From the NCBI GenBank assembly GCA_049451635.1, contig JBMTVT010000076.1:1-9299 (forward strand): a stretch of DNA of 9,299 bases, written 5' to 3'. Origin of the DNA: JBMTVT01 sp049451635 (lineage in GTDB: Bacteria > Bacteroidota > Bacteroidia > Flavobacteriales > Flavobacteriaceae). Of this stretch, positions 1 through 7,072 are shown in pieces (the stretch's first letter is position 1; each line of letters begins with the position of its first letter). The position numbers and the translations under genes are program-made. The notes under the pieces were generated by a model. It ran no database searches, was not told the DNA's origin, and saw nothing but the letters and a program-made list of their open reading frames with translations.

Positions 1-5
1 TTTAG

Positions 6-78
<73 letters not shown>

Positions 79-89
79 ATATTGAACTG

Positions 90-119
90 CAAATATACAA
101 CCCTTTTTAGTTTCTGCAA
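90..119 (-). promoter_or_regulatory. Bacteroidota-type promoter of tRNA-fMet
   Basis: On the minus strand a TTG (119-117) is followed after 19 bases by TATATTTG (97-90). This is an exact match to the TAnnTTTG -7 element recognised by the primary sigma factor of Bacteroidota, with a -33 TTG at normal spacing. Transcription should start a few bases downstream, at about 83-86, just before the tRNA 5' end at 78. The position implies that the tRNA is transcribed on its own and does not depend on the upstream zinc-protein gene. Confidence 0.75.
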
Positions 120-136
120 TATAATTTGATAAAAAA

Positions 137-319
137 TTACTGTTCAATACTACTTGCTTCAAATTGCGATAATTCTTCGTTTGAAAACTGAACAGTTATT
201 TGAATGGGCTTACAACATACCTCACAATCTTCAATATACGATTGTTTAGAAATGGAATTATCTATGAGCATCGATATATTTTCCCAGCAATACGGACAGG
301 TAAAAAAATGTTCAATCAT
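137..319 (-). CDS. CPXCG-type cysteine-rich zinc-ribbon protein
   Basis: This 60-residue protein has two cysteine pairs, C8-P-Y-C11 near the N terminus and C32-E-V-C35-C36 in the middle, spaced as in a small zinc ribbon. It matches the short CPXCG-motif cysteine-rich family (Pfam Cys_rich_CPXG, from memory), whose members are about 55-70 residues, so it is full length. Here the residue after the first pair is Trp (CPYCW) rather than the Gly of the family name. No signal peptide or membrane segment is present, so it should be cytoplasmic. The family's function is unknown. It starts 12 bases after the terminator of the preceding gene and has no recognisable promoter or Shine-Dalgarno of its own. 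Confidence 0.88.
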   Translation of the reverse strand: MIEHFFTCPYCWENISMLIDNSISKQSYIEDCEVCCKPIQITVQFSNEELSQFEASSIEQ

Positions 320-330
320 AATATAAAGCT

Positions 331-361
331 AAAAAAAATAGCCATCAATAAGATAGCTATT
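331..361 (-). terminator. Intrinsic terminator after the LRR gene
   Basis: On the minus strand the arms 361-356 (AATAGC) and 342-337 (GCTATT) pair. After one A/C mismatch (355/343) the inner arms 354-352 and 346-344 also pair, closing a 5-base loop (351-347). The 3' arm runs straight into a T tract (338-331). It lies 25 bases past the LRR stop codon and ends 12 bases before the next start, so it should separate the LRR transcript from the zinc-protein gene. The stem is AT-rich and therefore of moderate strength. Confidence 0.6.
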
Positions 362-386
362 CAACTTTTTATCTAATAAAATTATT

Positions 387-1211
387 TTATTCTTTTTCAA
401 GATCCATTACAGCAGTTGAGTTTTGCAATTCTAATACCCCTAATGTTGAAGGATTTTTTCCAGAAACACTAATAAACTCTTGGTTTAAGTTATTATCACT
501 TACCATAACGGTATTTAACTTCGTTAAATTAATTAAATCCATTGGTAAATCTCCAGTAAATTGATTTGTAGACAACAATAACTCTTCTAAATTTTTTAAC
601 TGTCCAATTTCTGCAGGAATCTCACCATCCATCTTATTATCCATCAAACTTAATTTTTGCAAATTAGTTAGGGCGTATATCTCTGATGGAATATGACCTG
701 TTAAAAAATTACTTCCTAACAATAGCTCTCTAAGGTTTGTTAAACCCATCAATGAACTAGGTATTTCTCCAGTAAGCATATTGCTGTATAATTTAAGAGA
801 TTCTAATTTATTTAATTCTCCTAATTCAAAAGGAATATTACCTTCAAAACGATTCATAAACAACTCTAAAGACACAAGTTGCTTTAAGTTTTTAAGAGAT
901 GATGGAATAGATCCTGTAAGCTTGTTAAAGCCAAGGTTTATTTTTTTTAAGTGTATTAAACTTCCAATTTCTTCTGGCAGATTACCTTGTAAATTATTAA
1001 ACTGAAGGTTTATTTATACTACTTTATCATTTTCTAACTTAATTCCATACCAAGTATCAACAGAAGCATTTAAGTCCCATGTTTCATTCCACTCTGCACC
1101 ATTAGTTGCATTGTATAGTTTGATTAAGACTTCTTTGTCTGGAGAAGATATACTAGCAAATGAATAAAATGCTGTAAATAAAAAGATTAGTGTTAGCTTT
1201 AAGGTATTCAT
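387..1211 (-). pseudogene. Secreted leucine-rich-repeat protein gene with an in-frame stop
   Basis: A single reading frame of 274 codons is broken only by TAA at 1016-1014 (codon 66). Codons 1-65 encode a signal peptide (basic start, hydrophobic core, FASIS near residue 20) and the capping region common in Bacteroidota LRR proteins: an LYNATNG motif, a tryptophan-rich stretch and a WYGI motif. From codon 62 there are seven 24-residue plant-type repeats (LxxLxLxxNxLxGxIPxxI) and a degenerate eighth, ending around residue 250. No T9SS C-terminal sorting domain is visible, and the protein ends in a charged tail. The stop falls at position 5 of repeat 1, where repeat 2 has AAA, and both are followed by the same bases (ATAAACCTT). 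This makes a single-base nonsense change likely. As written, only a 65-residue secreted stub can be made; the downstream part has no signal peptide and no evident start site. LRR proteins of this kind are presumed to bind proteins or glycans at the surface; the actual ligand is unknown. A sequencing error is an alternative. Confidence 0.8.
525..1028 (-). repeat. Seven tandem 72-bp units encoding 24-residue LRRs
   Basis: Seven in-frame units of exactly 24 codons follow one another without spacers, at residues 62-85, 86-109, 110-133, 134-157, 158-181, 182-205 and 206-229 of the interrupted LRR gene. Each has the leucines and the central asparagine of the LRR ladder, and most continue with the G-x-I/L-P step of the plant-specific class. 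Identity between units is mostly at protein level. Repeats 1 and 2 also share a short exact DNA stretch across the site of the stop codon. Confidence 0.85.
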
Positions 1212-1361
1212 GTTTAGGTTAAATTTGGGATTAACTCTGACGAAAGTAAGCCGAAACTAGATTAAAAGCTATTTTATTCGATGAAATGCATAAAATTTTA
1301 ACAAATAAGGTTCTATGAAATACAATACCTAGAATTTGAATTGGTTTGTTAGTGGCAACAA

Positions 1362-2678
1362 TTAAAATTCAACACTCAAAATTTCACCACTTATTCTTAG
1401 TAGTTGGAGCTCAGCAAGTTTGGCCGAATATTTTGCTTGGTTTCTGGTTAATTCAGCATTTAGCAGATTTATCTGTGCTTGCCTAAACTCAATAGAGTTT
1501 AATTGCCCCAGCTTAAACTTTTCTTGAGTTCTATCAAAATTATTTTGTGATGTTTTAATATTATCTTCTTGAAGCCTGTAAATGTTTAATTTATTTTGAT
1601 AATCGTCCCAAGCATTGTTGAAATCGCGTTCCAATGTTACTAAAAATTCTTCTTTTTTAATATTTTGGGTTTCTAAATTTATTTTAGCGTTTTTAATTCT
1701 AGTAATGGTGTTACCACCATCAAATAAGTTCCATGTTAGGTTTAATCCGCCTGAAACCCCTAAACTTGTATTTTGAAGCGTAAATGCTAATGGACTATTG
1801 TTAGTAGATTCATTCCAACCATAACTACCTGTTAAACCAACTGTTGGCAAATAACCAGATTTTTCAGATTTTACAATTAATGAATTGATTTCTATACTTT
1901 TATCTAATTGTTGTAGAGCGGTATTATAAGCTTTTGCTTTTTCTAAAAGTTGATATTTGTCCAGTAATTGATTAAAGTTAATGTCTGTGTCAATATCAAA
2001 ATTTTCAGTTAACGTGTTTCCTAAAACCAAATTCAAATCTCTTCTAAAATTCTTTAGCTGTTGTTTAGAATTCATCAAACTAATACTATCATTATTAATA
2101 TCAACTTCAGCGTTGAGTACAGATAACTTATTGCTTTGTCCATAATCAAATTGATATTTCGAACGGATTAATCTATCTTTTGAAATTTCAAGAGTCTGAG
2201 AAATGGCATTTGAGTTTTCCTCTAATTCTGCAACACTGTAATAAACCATAAATAATTGCAAAATGGTGTTTTCAATGGTTTCACGGGCTTGCAATTCGGT
2301 TAATTGATATTGTGCTTTTAATTGTCTATAATCATAAAGTCTGCCCAAACCATCAAATAACGTATAATTTAAATTTATTGAAGCATTGTAACGTTTTGTT
2401 TCTGCGCCATTTGCTACTCTGGTTTCTCCATTGGCCAATTGACCTTCAGAATTTTGCTTATCAATTGAAGCTCCCGCATTTCCTGTTAATGAAGGCAAAT
2501 ACCCTGAGTTTAAAATACTGGTGCTGTTTTTAGCTACTTCAACTTCATTTTTTATAATTTTTATACCATAATTATTTTCTAAAGCTAAACTTACCGCTTT
2601 ATCCGGTGTAAGCAATTCTTGCGCAATTAGCGATTGTGATATTAAAAAAACACTTAAAAAAATAACTCTAATGCTCAT
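1362..2678 (-). CDS. TolC-family outer-membrane efflux protein
   Basis: This is the outer-membrane channel of the tripartite pump. The 438-residue protein begins with a signal peptide (hydrophobic core of about 14 residues, likely cleaved after Ala19 or near it). It then has two outer-membrane-efflux-protein repeats, each with a β-strand segment ending in an LFDG motif (residues 107-110 and 318-321) followed by long coiled-coil helices. The length is normal for the family. An upstream in-frame ATG at 2711 would add 11 residues (NAPSLNKKKK-type) before the signal sequence and overlap the permease gene by 44 bases. I prefer the ATG at 2678, which puts the signal peptide at the N terminus and overlaps the permease stop by 11 bases, as expected for translational coupling. 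It is the last gene of the operon. No clear intrinsic terminator is visible in 1212-1361. Confidence 0.92.
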   Translation of the reverse strand: MSIRVIFLSVFLISQSLIAQELLTPDKAVSLALENNYGIKIIKNEVEVAKNSTSILNSGYLPSLTGNAGASIDKQNSEGQLANGETRVANGAETKRYNASINLNYTLFDGLGRLYDYRQLKAQYQLTELQARETIENTILQLFMVYYSVAELEENSNAISQTLEISKDRLIRSKYQFDYGQSNKLSVLNAEVDINNDSISLMNSKQQLKNFRRDLNLVLGNTLTENFDIDTDINFNQLLDKYQLLEKAKAYNTALQQLDKSIEINSLIVKSEKSGYLPTVGLTGSYGWNESTNNSPLAFTLQNTSLGVSGGLNLTWNLFDGGNTITRIKNAKINLETQNIKKEEFLVTLERDFNNAWDDYQNKLNIYRLQEDNIKTSQNNFDRTQEKFKLGQLNSIEFRQAQINLLNAELTRNQAKYSAKLAELQLLRISGEILSVEF

Positions 2679-5600
2679 TTTCTTCTTTTTGTTCAATGAT
2701 GGCGCGTTCAACTTCTTCTTTAGTAACTTTATTACCAGTTGCCAACCATTTCACGTTCTTTTTTATACTATTACTTAATGATAAAAATAATGGTAATGCC
2801 AATAGTGTTAAAATAGTAGCATAAGCAATACCAAATGAAATGGAAATTGCCATGGGCTTTAAAAATTGCGCTTGACGGCTTTTTTCCAAAAGCAATGGTG
2901 TTAATCCTGCAATAGTAGTTAATGAGGTTAAGAAAATAGCTCTAAAACGTGATTTTCCTGCTTCAGAAAGCGCCAAATCAAATGTCATTCCCTCTTTTAA
3001 ATTGGAGTTGAATTTACCAATTAACACCAAGCCATCATTCACCATAATACCTATTAAAGCTATAATTCCTAAAAGGGATAATACATTTACAGGAAACCCA
3101 AGCAACCAATGTCCCCAAGCTACTGACGTTAAACTAAAAGGCACTAGTAATAGTAGTAAAAGTGGTTGGCTATAGCTTCTAAAAGTGAAAGCAATGGTAA
3201 TATAAATGAGTAATAAAATGGGTATTCCAGCTTTTGCCAAAGAGTTCGATAATTTGCTAGCTTCTCTATTTTGACCTTCAAAAGATGCTGAAACTGTTGG
3301 ATATTTCGATTTTATTTCTGCCATAACATTCAGCTTAATATCATCTAAAATATCTGTGGCACTGGTGCTTGGATCTTTTAAATCGGCAGATACTTGTATT
3401 TCGCGTTGCCCTTCTAAATGATTTATTGCAACATCACCTCTTTCAATGGTGTAAAAAGCAATGTCTTTTAAAGTAACGCGTTCACCAGTAGGTGTAACAA
3501 TACGCATATCATCTAAGTTGCTTATCGATTCTCTGTCTGATCTGTCATAACGTACCCAAACACGAATTTCGTCTTGCCCACGTTGAAAACGTTGCGCTTG
3601 GGTACCAAAAAAGCCCGAGCGAACTTGTGTCATAACCGTTCGTAAATCCAAGCCCAATAAATAGGCGCTTTCTTTTAACTGTAATCTAATCTCTTTAATT
3701 CCGGCAGGGTCATTATCTTCAATATCCTTTAATAAAGGATTGGTTTGCAAAACTTGTTTAAGTTCTAATTTAGCCGCTTTTAATTCTTCAATGTTATTAC
3801 TTAACAAGGAAACAGAAACAGGACTACCACCAAAATTACCTCCAGAACCAAAAATTAAACGTTCTGTACCTATAACAGGACCAACAATGTCTCTTAATCT
3901 GTTTGCAACTAGTGCAGAATTTATTTCATCAGGGCGTTCTTCTCCTGGCAACATATTAATATCCAATCGAGCACTAGATGAACTATTTAAGGTTAAAATG
4001 GTGTTTTCAAAAAGCTCTTTACCGGTTCCTTTTAAATATTCTTCTGTCAATTCTTTATTAACTATATATGATTTTTTCTCAATCATGGAAATAATAGAAT
4101 CTGTGATTTTCACATTAGTCCCATTTGGCATATCCAATTCTACAGAAATTCTATCACTAGCTATTGAAGGAAATAAGGTTACACCAATAATACCACCACC
4201 AATTGAACCGAAAGTGAGTACCAATAATGCTATAAAAATACCTAATGCCAGTATTTTAAACTTCAAAATAAATTCGAGAATAGGTGTATATAATTTATCC
4301 CTTAAAAATGCCATAATACCATCACCAATCTTATTTATAAATCGCATTTTGGCGAAGAATAGCTTCATCTTTGAAGGGTTTTCTTCTTCAACTGGTTTTC
4401 TTAATGCTTTGGAATGCGCTAAATGAGCCGGTAAAATAATTAATGCTTCAATTAAAGAAACTGTAAGTGTTAATATAACTATCACTGAGACTTCACTGAA
4501 AAACTCCCCAATTCTACTATCAAGAAATAAGAATAATGAAAATGCCAACAGTGTTGTAATGATGGCGGAAACCACAGGAGGAATTACTTCCATAGTGCCA
4601 TCTATGGCTGCTTGAATGGGTGTTTTGCCTTTTTCATAATGCTGGTAAATATTTTCGGCAATTACAATACCATCATCAACCAAAATACCTATTACGATTA
4701 TCATTCCAAAAAGTGATAAAACATTAATAGTAACATCAAACTGACCTGCAAAAATAAACATCCCCAAGAACGAAATAGGAAGCCCGAGTGCAACCCAAAA
4801 CGCCAAACGTGTATTTAAGAATAACGATAAAAACCCAAGTACTAAAATCATTCCTATTATAGCATTTTCCGTTAGCAACTGCGTACGCTGGTTTAATGTA
4901 ATGGATAAGTCTCTTACAATGTTTAGCTCTGCATTATTATGGGTTTGATTGTATTCTTTTATGTACTCTTTTACTTTATCTGCCGAAGAGATTAAATCTT
5001 CATTATTAGTGCTTGTTACTGTGATATCAACCGCTAATTGCTCATTAAAATAGGTGGCATTGGGTGTTTCAGAGAAACGATCGCGAATAATTGCGACATC
5101 TTTTAAACGAACCGTTTTGCCATCGGCAGTTGCTTTTATAATAATGTTTGAAAGTTCGTCACCATAATACGAGCGGTTGTTGGCGCGTATTAAATATTCC
5201 TCAGCATCGGTCTTTATGTTTCCTCCGGTTACTAAAATATTGGATGCGCTAACAGCTTGAGCAACATCATTAAAACTTAAATTATAGGCCAATAAATTGG
5301 TTTCATTAACCGCAATTTCTATTTCTTCTTGAGGATAGCCTGAAACTTCAATTTGAGAGATTCCATTAATAGCTCTTAAATCGTTTTCAACCTGCCTGCC
5401 TATTTGCTTTAAAGTCGCTAAGGGAATATCTTTTCCGCTTAAAGCAAATGAAATAGTTTGCCTCACTTCTTCTCGTTTTGCGACAACAAGAGGTTCCATA
5501 CCCGTTGGGAAAGATGGCACTCTATCCACCGCATTTTTAACTTCCAAAAGCATGAAATCTATATTTTCGCCTTTTTCAATTTCTACGGTTATGGTACCGC

Positions 5601-5865
5601 TATTTTCACGTGAAACAGATGTTACCCTATCGATACCTCGCAATCCTTTAAGATTATCTTCAATTTTAAGCACCACGCCTTCTTCAATTTCTTGTGGTGA
5701 TGCTCCAGGGTAAGTAATATTAATATTGATTATTTTGGAATCAACTAAAGGAAAAAATGATGATTTTAAAGATAAAACCCCTAAAATACCAAAAAGAAAA
5801 AAGGCAATAATAAAAATGTTTACCGCAACATGATACCTAATAAAATAACTGATTATCTTTTTCAT
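2668..5865 (-). CDS. RND-family efflux permease (inner-membrane pump)
   Basis: This is the proton-driven pump of the tripartite system. The 1065 residues match the usual length of about 1,020-1,070. The two-fold RND layout is clear: TM1 at about 12-34, a first periplasmic porter region (about 40-330), TM2-6 (about 332-480), TM7 (about 537-562), a second periplasmic region (about 565-870) and TM8-12 (about 875-1032). TM4 carries the paired aspartates D397 and D398 (VDDG) of the proton relay. In TM10 the position of the AcrB relay lysine (K940) is N943, within VNDG. It belongs to the AcrB/COG0841 group in the broad sense. The substrate (drug, dye, detergent or metal) cannot be assigned, though no metal-site signature is evident. 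Its ATG shares one base with the adaptor's TAA stop (TAATG at 5867-5863), and its 3' end overlaps the TolC-like gene, so all three should be translated together. Confidence 0.95.
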   Translation of the reverse strand: MKKIISYFIRYHVAVNIFIIAFFLFGILGVLSLKSSFFPLVDSKIININITYPGASPQEIEEGVVLKIEDNLKGLRGIDRVTSVSRENSGTITVEIEKGENIDFMLLEVKNAVDRVPSFPTGMEPLVVAKREEVRQTISFALSGKDIPLATLKQIGRQVENDLRAINGISQIEVSGYPQEEIEIAVNETNLLAYNLSFNDVAQAVSASNILVTGGNIKTDAEEYLIRANNRSYYGDELSNIIIKATADGKTVRLKDVAIIRDRFSETPNATYFNEQLAVDITVTSTNNEDLISSADKVKEYIKEYNQTHNNAELNIVRDLSITLNQRTQLLTENAIIGMILVLGFLSLFLNTRLAFWVALGLPISFLGMFIFAGQFDVTINVLSLFGMIIVIGILVDDGIVIAENIYQHYEKGKTPIQAAIDGTMEVIPPVVSAIITTLLAFSLFLFLDSRIGEFFSEVSVIVILTLTVSLIEALIILPAHLAHSKALRKPVEEENPSKMKLFFAKMRFINKIGDGIMAFLRDKLYTPILEFILKFKILALGIFIALLVLTFGSIGGGIIGVTLFPSIASDRISVELDMPNGTNVKITDSIISMIEKKSYIVNKELTEEYLKGTGKELFENTILTLNSSSSARLDINMLPGEERPDEINSALVANRLRDIVGPVIGTERLIFGSGGNFGGSPVSVSLLSNNIEELKAAKLELKQVLQTNPLLKDIEDNDPAGIKEIRLQLKESAYLLGLDLRTVMTQVRSGFFGTQAQRFQRGQDEIRVWVRYDRSDRESISNLDDMRIVTPTGERVTLKDIAFYTIERGDVAINHLEGQREIQVSADLKDPSTSATDILDDIKLNVMAEIKSKYPTVSASFEGQNREASKLSNSLAKAGIPILLLIYITIAFTFRSYSQPLLLLLLVPFSLTSVAWGHWLLGFPVNVLSLLGIIALIGIMVNDGLVLIGKFNSNLKEGMTFDLALSEAGKSRFRAIFLTSLTTIAGLTPLLLEKSRQAQFLKPMAISISFGIAYATILTLLALPLFLSLSNSIKKNVKWLATGNKVTKEEVERAIIEQKEENEH

Positions 5866-6995
5866 TAGTTATTGGTGTTATTTGCAGAATCCACAAACGG
5901 TTTTACCAACATACCTGTATATGCTCCCGGAACAGGTTTTTTTAGAATCACAGTTCCATTCGGAATACTTTTTAAAACCACTTTAGTATCAGAAAAATAT
6001 ACTGGTTTTACATCTATTACATCCAGAATACTATCTCGTACAACAAAAACCTTTTCATTGTCCAACAATAGGTTTCTATCAATTTCAATGGCATTTTGTT
6101 CTTCTTTTGCATCTAAATTTGCCTCAAGGTACATACCTTCTTTCAACTTATCATCTTTAACATCAATGTAGGCAGTAATTGTTTGTGTTGTTGGATCTAT
6201 ACTACCGTTTACACGAGAAATTTTTCCAGTGTAGGTTTCAGTTTTATCTAAATTTGTTAGCGTAACACTTTCACCAACTTGCAATAAAGTGGCGTAGTCT
6301 TTACTTAAAGCCACTTCCATTTCATAAATCGTAGGGTTAATAAATTCTCCTAGTTTTTGTCCGCTTCTTATCAAAGAACCTTCAGTAACAAGTGCTTCGG
6401 TTAAAATTCCTGTAAATGGCGCAGTTATATTATATTTAGATAAACGCTGTTCTGAATTTTTAACATTATAATAACTTGAAACAATACCACGACCCGTAAT
6501 GAAGTAATTTTCTTTTTCGGAAGTCATTTCTGGTAACTTTGGTGTTGTTTTACTCAAATCGAAACTATTGAGGTAGTTTTGCCATTTTTGATAAATCTCT
6601 GGGAAATCGAATCGTAAATCAGGCATAATGGCTGCAATGGCGTTGTACAAATTACTTTTGGCAGATTGTACACTTGCGTAATATTCTGAGGCATCAACGC
6701 GAATTAAAGTTTGCCCTTTACTGTATTTCTGACCCGGCTTAAAAAGCATATTGGAAGCTCTAAAAACTCCTTGCACTTCTGCGTAAAGCTCGACACGTTG
6801 CTTAGCCACTAAACTTCCATTTGCTGGAATTACAATTTTTACCGTACCGTTTGAAACCGTATCTGTAAACACAGTTTTAACTACTTTTTCCTTTACTGGC
6901 TTGGGCTTGTTTTTATTATCTATTAATTTTTTTGCACCTAAAAATGAGGCAATTATTAATATAACACCTATTAGGGCAAGTATAATTTTTCGCAT
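5865..6995 (-). CDS. RND periplasmic adaptor (HlyD/AcrA-type membrane fusion protein)
   Basis: This subunit links the inner-membrane pump to the outer-membrane channel. The 376-residue protein has one N-terminal hydrophobic segment (residues 4-20) with no lipobox cysteine, so it is probably a membrane-anchored rather than a lipidated adaptor. The domains are: first lipoyl half (about 53-103, with a PGQ-YSKGQTL turn), α-hairpin (about 104-188), second lipoyl half (about 189-219, starting at TAPFTGIL), β-barrel (about 222-297) and membrane-proximal domain (about 298-370). The hairpin is interrupted at about 124-157 by a Pro- and aromatic-rich segment instead of regular heptads. It is the first gene of the operon and ends in TAATG, overlapping the permease start by one base. 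A putative -7 element lies about 30 bases upstream. Confidence 0.93.
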   Translation of the reverse strand: MRKIILALIGVILIIASFLGAKKLIDNKNKPKPVKEKVVKTVFTDTVSNGTVKIVIPANGSLVAKQRVELYAEVQGVFRASNMLFKPGQKYSKGQTLIRVDASEYYASVQSAKSNLYNAIAAIMPDLRFDFPEIYQKWQNYLNSFDLSKTTPKLPEMTSEKENYFITGRGIVSSYYNVKNSEQRLSKYNITAPFTGILTEALVTEGSLIRSGQKLGEFINPTIYEMEVALSKDYATLLQVGESVTLTNLDKTETYTGKISRVNGSIDPTTQTITAYIDVKDDKLKEGMYLEANLDAKEEQNAIEIDRNLLLDNEKVFVVRDSILDVIDVKPVYFSDTKVVLKSIPNGTVILKKPVPGAYTGMLVKPFVDSANNTNN

Positions 6996-7024
6996 TGGTT
7001 AGAGTCTTAAAACTTGTTTGAATG

Positions 7025-7032
7025 CAAATCTA
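7025..7032 (-). promoter_or_regulatory. Putative -7 element of the efflux operon promoter
   Basis: The minus strand reads TAGATTTG, an exact match to the Bacteroidota TAnnTTTG element, 29 bases before the adaptor ATG. No TTG is found at the expected -33 distance; that stretch is AT-rich. The promoter may therefore be weak or depend on an activator. It sits in the 77-base gap between the ABC-F stop and the adaptor start, which suggests that the efflux operon has its own promoter rather than being a continuation of the ABC-F transcript. Confidence 0.5.
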
Positions 7033-7072
7033 GTTGTAAGTTTAATTTATACTTCTTAAAAAAAACTTAAAA

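Noticed and set aside
781..1005. A 74-codon plus-strand frame across the LRR region
   Set aside because: It is antisense to well-phased leucine-rich repeats; its Ser/Leu/Pro-rich composition mirrors the repeats on the other strand.
1212..1361. Possible promoter of the LRR gene (TACTTTCG at 1248-1241) and possible terminator of the efflux operon (TTCTA/TAGAA arms near 1312-1336)
   Set aside because: The -7 candidate has one mismatch and no TTG at -33. The hairpin has only 5 bp, a 14-base loop and no T tract. Neither is strong enough to annotate.
2679..2711. Earlier ATG for the TolC-like protein at 2711
   Set aside because: It would put 11 polar and lysine-rich residues before the signal peptide and lengthen the overlap with the permease to 44 bases. 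The ATG at 2678 gives a normal signal peptide and a short overlap.
3740..4426. A 228-codon open frame on the plus strand
   Set aside because: It lies entirely antisense to the RND permease, whose motifs and length are intact. Its product shows no recognisable domain and looks like a reverse-strand shadow of coding sequence.
5872..6171. Plus-strand frame of 99 codons opposite the adaptor gene
   Set aside because: Shadow of the adaptor's β-barrel and membrane-proximal coding region, with no independent start signal or recognisable domain.
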